From Phocoena phocoena (lineage: Eukaryota; Chordata; Mammalia; Artiodactyla; Phocoenidae): 64,000 bases of DNA. The translations under genes and the position numbers were made by a program. The stretch lies in contig NC_089230.1 in the NCBI RefSeq assembly GCF_963924675.1, forward strand, positions 70,113,223 through 70,177,222, in the 5' to 3' direction. Within the stretch, counting starts at the first letter, position 1. Each line of letters starts with the position of its first letter. This document shows positions 58,876-64,000 of this stretch, piece after piece. The notes beneath the pieces are model-generated. The model did not search any database. It was not told where the DNA came from and saw nothing but the letters and a program-made list of their open reading frames with translations.

Positions 58876-59119
58876 CGCATTATTTCTGTAAAGCTTCATG
58901 GATTTCAAGACACTGATCAACAAAATCTTACTTTATGTAAGTCTTTTTTCAACTCTACAAATCCTTCATGCTATGTTTTCTGTGGTCGATGATGTTGAAA
59001 TTCCTCTTGCCCCTCTTTCTTCTCCACTAAGGTTGGAAGCACGGGGCTTGGGTCTCTCTCGTGTTCGGAGAAGAGCCTCATGGAGACAGGCCAAGGGGGG
59101 AATTCTTTCCTGATGATTT

Positions 59120-59572
59120 CAGTCTAATCAAAGGGGCCGCTGTGATGACAACTATGCTTCCAGGTCACTTGCTCTTCTTTGTCTTTGTTCCACAATTCGA
59201 TCCTGCAAATGCTTAAAATGGAACTCCCTTGTGCTTTTTGCATCAAAAATATTGAGGGCTTCCCTGGTGGCGCAGTGCTTGGGAGTGCGCCTGCCGATGC
59301 AGGGGACACGAGTTCGTGCCCCGGTCCGGGAGGATCCCGCATGCCGGGGAGTGGCTGGGCCCGTGAGCCATGGCCGCTGAGCCTGCGCATCCGGAGCCTG
59401 TGCTCTGCAGCGGGAAAGGCCGCAGCGGTGAGAGGCCCGCATACAGCAAAAAAAAAAAATTGAGAAAGATGCATGTTTTTCTTTAGGGAAACACCCATCT
59501 CTGGTATCCTGTGTAATGAGCATTTTGTGATCATTGTAACTTCATTGGAGAATGCAGGGGGACAAAAATGTC
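59120..59572 (+). repeat. Local duplication, copy A (with SINE)
   Basis: Begins cagtctaatcaaaggggc and ends near gggggacaaaaatgt. With the SINE (59257-59458) removed it matches 60471-60711 almost throughout, with a few substitutions and small indels. Flanks on both sides are unrelated, so the unit is about 245 bp. Confidence 0.9.
59257..59458 (+). mobile_element. CHR-type SINE inserted in the duplicated unit
   Basis: Starts ggcttccctggtggcgcagt, ends 'gaggcccgcatacagc' plus A run. Target word attgag on both sides (59251-59256; 59459-59464). Copy B of the duplication (60595-60605, acattgagaaa) shows the uninterrupted site. Confidence 0.95.
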
Positions 59573-59669
59573 ACTGGGTAAATAAGCCGTTGAGGTATTA
59601 TTATGCATGCTTCCCTGTTAACAGCCACGAAAGTCAGTGCTAGTCATCAGCTGTTTGCTTTCAATCGTA

Positions 59670-60125
59670 TGCTCTACTCTTCCTTCTCCAATGTGGACTG
59701 AGGGGCTGACTCCTGAAGACTCTCAGGTTCAGCCAGTGGGAGGCGCTGGAGGCAGCTGAGAGGTAGGAGAAAGGGCCAAGTCAGGGCATTTATTCCTTCT
59801 CTCTTCCTTCCAGATGACCTCAGAGGCAGTGTTTTCTCGAAGGCTCTAGCTCCTTCTTGACAGACCTTCCCTTTGGGATCTCACTCCCTCTGGGAGGGCT
59901 TCACTGCTGTGCTGCTTTCTGTGGGCAGCCCTCACTCCCTTTCTTGGGTGCCTTCAGCTCTGGGGCCGGCTGTAGCTTCTGGCTTTGTTACTTGACCAGG
60001 TTTTCTAATGAGGCTTTTCAGCTCTCCCAATGCCTTTGTAACTATGTCATGATATTAAGTCCTCCTTACAAACTACTTAACATGGGCTCTATTTTCCTGC
60101 CTGGATTCTGACCAATGGGATATCT
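59670..60125 (+). repeat. Ancient repeat, same family as 38570-39495
   Basis: 'ggttcagccagtgggaggcgctgg', 'gttttctcgaaggctctagctcc', 'ccctttcttgggtgccttcagc' and 'tcctgcctggattctgacc' resemble the repeat around 39 kb. Family not assigned. The 84-codon frame at 59857-60111 lies within it. Confidence 0.4.
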
Positions 60126-60470
60126 AATCAAGGTTTGTCACAGACAACATCAGTGTTTAGCGACAAGAAACAATAAACTTTGGCTGACAAGTTATAAGAT
60201 TCTTTTCCTGGAGGAGTATTCTAAGGAGATGTCAGGCTGGACCCTGAGCCAGAAGGGGCTCTTGATCTTCCTGGGACCCATAGCTAATGGTGGACTTTCT
60301 CAAGTGTGGAACCAAGGTGTGTCAGATACGAACACCTAACCAAAGTGGCTCAAATCAAATAGGACTTTACTTTCTTACATAACAAGTGAGGAGGTCGGCA
60401 ATTGTTGATCCTTGTTCAGTGGCTTCAAGTATCAGGACTGTAGATTGGCATCTCTGTGATTCCCTGAGGG
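60126..60470. other. Unrecognised DNA, possibly an old repeat
   Basis: 60340-60465 ('gtggctcaaatcaaataggactttactttcttacataacaag') has an old-repeat look, not assigned. Confidence 0.35.
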
Positions 60471-60711
60471 CAGTCTAATCAAAGGGGTCACTACGATGAC
60501 AATTATCGTTCCAGATCATTTGCTCTTGTCTTTGTTCCACAATTCAATCCTGCAACTGCTTAAAATGGAGCTCCCTTGTGCTTTTGCATTAAAAACATTG
60601 AGAAAGATGCATGTTTTTCTTTAGGGAAACACCCATCCCTGGTATCCTGTGTAATGAGCATTTTGTGATCATTGTAACTTCATTGGACAATGTTTGGGGG
60701 CCAAAAATGTT
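60471..60711 (+). repeat. Local duplication, copy B (empty site)
   Basis: Second copy of the unit at 59120-59572, starting cagtctaatcaaaggggt, without the SINE. The two copies are about 1.35 kb apart in direct orientation. Confidence 0.9.
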
Positions 60712-61026
60712 GACAGTTTTTTTCCTCATCCTCTCAGTGCAGCTATAGCTGCATCCATCTTGGGGTTTAAAGCATGAGTCAGGAAGGCACGTCAAGCAAG
60801 GTGGTGAAGCTAGCTGCGTCTGCTACTTTTATCAGGAAAGTAAAGTCATCAGAGCAGATTCTTTCTTGTGTCCCTTTGGCCAAAACTAGGTCATGCATAA
60901 TGACAAGGGAAGTTGGGAAACTGGGAAACAGGGGTGTCTCAAAGAATGTGAGGACAGAGAGCTGCTGCTGACAGTGGGAGAGATGCTTTCTCCCTTGTTT
61001 TCATTCTGTTTCACTATTTAATGCAT
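60712..61026. other. Unique non-coding DNA
   Basis: Nothing recognised. Confidence 0.5.
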
Positions 61027-61069
61027 GCTCTCTCTCTCTCTCTCATTGCAGGGCTCTATGTCAACTCTG

Positions 61070-61095
<26 letters not shown>
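61027..61095. repeat. (CT)n and (TA)n microsatellites
   Basis: A CT tract at 61027-61044 and a TA tract at 61070-61095 that merges into the L1 poly-T. Confidence 0.9.
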
Positions 61096-61110
<15 letters not shown>

Positions 61111-61220
61111 ACATCTTTATTGGAGTATAATTGCTTTACAATGGTGTGTTAGTTTCTGCTTTATTACAAAATGAATCAGTTATACATATACATATGTTTC
61201 CATATCTCTTCCCTCTTGCG
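61096..61220 (-). mobile_element. Very short L1 3' end fused to a retrocopy
   Basis: Poly-T, then the complement of about 110 bp of L1 3'UTR (catctttattggagtataat ... atctcttccctcttgcg). Its 5' side abuts the short poly(A) of the retrocopy at 61221. See that entry. Confidence 0.9.
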
Positions 61221-61550
61221 TTTTTGAATGAGCACAGAAGCCAAAATTTATTCTTAGTCTTATCTGTTTCTTAGGGAAATGTCAACATTAAAGAATTTCT
61301 TTAGAGTTTCTTACATAAATTGCATAGCAACCAGCAATGATCAGTTTGCCCTCAACAGCAGGTACCTTGTCCCAGGGAAGTTGCTTTGCTATGTGATGAG
61401 AGCTCATGACACCTGGGTGGAGGGGTTTGAATGTCTTTCTCCAGAATAACCAAATATCCACATGGAAGAAAGTTCTGAGCTTAGGCAAGTACCCCGACGA
61501 AGGCAAGTTCTGTTTGGCATGGAAGCCAATCATTTGGATGGAAGCATAAA
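61221..61550 (-). pseudogene. Retrocopy of an unidentified mRNA 3' end
   Basis: On the minus strand an AATAAA (61252-61247) is followed 20 bases later by caaaaa (61226-61221), the geometry of a polyadenylated mRNA end, then directly by L1 sequence. Upstream lies an ATG frame of 81 codons (61533-61288) starting MIGFHAKQNLPSSGYLPK, which ends just before the AATAAA. I do not recognise the protein. It has no frameshift over this length, so it may be young or partly chance. The 5' limit of the copy is not visible. Confidence 0.45.
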
Positions 61551-62209
61551 TTTAAAAATTGGGCCCTTTAATCAGGGAACGATCTGCTGCCTACCTAATG
61601 CAAGATGTTTATGAAACATAACCACATATTAAATGAAAGCAACCAATAATTAAAATAAGAGTTAAAATTGATTTCCGTGTCCTGCCTCACAGTCCTTTTA
61701 ACTCCTCTAGGAGCAGCTGTGAACCAAGTACAGTAATGGTTGCCAGATGCTGTTTCTTGGTGAGTGTGAATCATCTGCTCTTGGGGGAGGGGGACAGTGC
61801 ACTTTATAACATGTATTTCTTGTTCGAAGTTACCATTAAGGGGGAGCTTGGAAAAAAACAAATTGCTTAATGATCACACGGAAAAAAAATCAGTACCCTC
61901 TACCTTTTGTGTCCAGTGTAAGCAATTAGAAATATTTGTGGTTGATGCATCAGATGTAGAGGCCTTCTGATTTTAAACACTTACAACGAGTCCACTAGTA
62001 CCACTGTGGGTTCTGACAAGATTGCAGAGGATGAGGACAGAAAACTATAGGGCCCTTGTGGTCTCTCTGGAGTATTGATGTCTTTGGTGAAAAGAGATCC
62101 TGCCAGCAAATGGGCCTTAGTTGGTCACGTTATCCCAAGACTCCATTTTCTAGGTTCTGTCTGGTATTCATTGCCTGTCATGATACCATAGGACGAAGTT
62201 AGAATTTTG
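61551..62209. other. Unique non-coding DNA
   Basis: Nothing recognised. Confidence 0.5.
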
Positions 62210-62850
62210 GAGTTGAAATGGGTTTTAGGAGCCATTAATCCAAAATTTTGTGCAACAGCCTTTTAACTGGTATCGCTGCCTCTGATTTGATCAGCTACAA
62301 TCCCTTTTCTCACACTGCACACGTTTCTCATATTGCTTTCTGCTGCACCTAGAATAAAATCCAGCATCTCTCTGTGGTCTGCAATGACCTCCTGGTCCCA
62401 ACTTACCTCTCCAACTCTATCTTATATTCTGTCCCCCCTTGCTCAGCCACATTGGATGCTTTTTCTTCCTGAAACATGCCTGCTTCATGTCAACGCAGGA
62501 CTTTCATCCTTGCTGTTATCTCTGCCTAGGATGCTCTACCACCATGCATCTTCCCATGGGCAGTTACTTCTTGTCATCCAGAAATCGGCTCCAATGACAC
62601 CTTCTCAGGGAAGCTATTCCTGACTGCATCTCGGGACCCCTATCCCACATCACAGCATAAAAAGACTCATTGCACTCATGGCCCTTCTTAAGCTCTGAAA
62701 TTATATTTTTCGTAATTTATTCACTCATTTATTATTTGTCTCCCCTTTCTAGAATGGGAGCCTGATGAGAACATCAATCTCATCCATTTGATTTACTAAA
62801 GTATCTTCCCAGCACTCAGGATAGGAACTAGTACATACTAGGGTTTTGGT
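62210..62850 (+). mobile_element. L2 LINE 3' part
   Basis: 'taaaatccagcatctctctgtgg', 'caatgacctcctggtcccaac', 'gcctaggatgctctaccacc', 'ccaatgacaccttctcagggaagctattcctgact', 'tcccctttctagaatgggagcctgatgag' and 'cccagcactcaggataggaactagtacatactagg' follow the L2 3' end in order. The 96-codon frame here is incidental. Confidence 0.85.
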
Positions 62851-63640
62851 TGTATCTCCACGTAAAAGGGGAATTGGCGTTCCTAGGAGAAACTGTGGAA
62901 CCATGTGGGCTTATTCAAGCGAAGTTATAGAGAAACATCTTAAATAGATGCTGCCGTTGGCACGACTGGTGCACCTTCTTAACTGAAAATTCAACTGAAC
63001 GACTTTCTGACAGTGATATTTGGGGCTGGGGTCAAATGTTAACTAACCACAGTCTATCAGAATGCAATTGTTATGCTTCAGGGAAGATTTTGCTCATGCC
63101 CTATTTGAACAGGAATAATAAGAAATCATTTGGTGTTTTCCAGTGAGGTTGTCCTTGGCATTTTGGAATGGACATTAGTTAGCTGCGTCTGACTTTCCCA
63201 AGCTTTAATAGGACATTTAACATTCTTGGTCCCTGCCCAGTGTTAGTGGCCTGTCACACCCCATCACTGTGACAGCCTAAAAATACCCACACATTTGCAA
63301 ATGCCAGGGAGAGGAGTAATGATACTACACCTGGTTGAGGACCTTAATTAGAAAGTATTCCGTAGAGTGATCTTAACCAATCATTTGAATAAGTTAAGAA
63401 AAGGAAAACACTCCCCCTCCCTGTTATGTGCATTTTAGTAAGGGGGCTTCTTCATCTTCCCTTCTTCCTGATGGGTCTATGAAGACCGCCAGGAAAGCAT
63501 GGTGTTGAGACAGGCAGGCCCCGGAAGGTGAATGGCCTCTGCTGGAGAGAAACCTGATTCCTGCTCAAATGATGATGACCAGGTAATGGCTAAATTTATG
63601 GAGTACTTATTATGTGTCACACATGATTGTTAACAATATC
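62851..63640. other. Unique non-coding DNA
   Basis: Nothing recognised except a weak L2/MIR-tail phrase (gagtacttattatgtgtcacaca) near 63600-63625. Confidence 0.45.
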
Positions 63641-64000
63641 CAGTCAGTCCTCCGTATCCACGGGTTCTGTATCCATGGATTCAACCAACCCAGGATCAAA
63701 AATAGTTGGGGGGGGAAAAAAGGGCCAGAAAGTTGCCAAAAACAAAACTTGAATTTGTTGTGCTCTGGCAACTATTTGCATAGCATTTATAAAATATTTA
63801 AAACTATTTACATAGTAATTTACATTGTGTTAGGTAATAAAAGTAACCTAGAATAAAGATGTTTAAAAAAAAAGTAACCTAGAGATGATTTACAGAATAT
63901 AGGAGGTTGTGTGTAGGTTATCTTCAAATACTATGCCATTTTATATAAGTGACTTGAGCATCCTCAGATTTTAGTATCTCTGGGGGGTCCTGGAACCGAT
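63641..64000 (+). mobile_element. Tigger/MER2-like DNA transposon, cut by window end
   Basis: Starts cagtcagtcctccgtatcca, the terminal repeat of Tigger-type mariner relatives, continues 'ggattcaaccaacccaggatcaaaaat', 'atttacattgtgttaggta', 'cctagagatgattta' and 'gacttgagcatcctcagattt', and stops at the window edge in 'ggggggtcctggaaccgat'. Inside, a word aaagtaacctaga occurs at 63840 and 63871, a small internal duplication. Confidence 0.85.

Noticed and set aside
58419..58992. Open frames of 134-165 codons in all three plus frames
   Set aside because: They are translations of a stop-free tetranucleotide array, not genes.

Overview
The window is nuclear DNA from a mammal, most likely a cetacean. 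The main evidence is a set of tRNA-Glu-derived SINEs of the cetacean/hippo/ruminant (CHR) type, some with near-consensus bodies and long perfect target-site duplications (TSDs), plus cetartiodactyl-type L1 elements. CpG-poor unique DNA, CA/GT microsatellites and ancient MIR, L2, MER20, MER5A-like, MLT1 and Tigger relics fit the same picture. I could not support any intact protein-coding gene or functional RNA gene. The window reads as intergenic or deep-intronic DNA, and essentially every long open frame lies in a transposon, a microsatellite or chance sequence. Family names are from memory of consensus sequences; no search was run.

Layout. 1-5.6 kb: mostly unique DNA with a small unclassified retroposon (TSD 17-31/179-193), a MIR and three SINEs. 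5.6-9.4 kb: a decayed protein-kinase fragment resembling HUNK on the minus strand, split by an L1 3' end and a SINE, then an older L1M-type element on the minus strand. 9.4-17.5 kb: mostly unique DNA. 17.5-34.1 kb: an L1-rich block with three plus-strand elements, among them a tripartite L1-U6-L1 chimera (17491-20140), a long but mutated L1 whose 5'UTR lacks exactly one GT-AG-bounded segment (26904-32660), and a 5'-truncated L1 immediately downstream (32703-34127). Short L1 3' ends lie between them, two with signs of 3' transduction. 34.1-45.7 kb: unique DNA with SINEs, MER20, a MER58-like element and a MER5A-like relic. 45.7-53.4 kb: long unique sequence with a compact CpG-rich knot at 47.65-47.83 kb and AT-rich homeobox-like motifs, the best candidate for cis-regulatory DNA. 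53.4-64 kb: MIRs, an MLT1 LTR, a 40-bp higher-order tetranucleotide array, a local duplication whose second copy preserves the empty site of a SINE, an mRNA-L1 fusion on the minus strand, an L2, and a Tigger/MER2-like element cut by the window end.

No genes act together here. The common thread is retrotransposition by L1 machinery: SINE mobilisation in trans, probable capture of spliced L1 RNA, template switching onto U6 and onto an mRNA, and 3' transduction. These calls rest on TSDs, poly(A) tails and junction positions read by eye.
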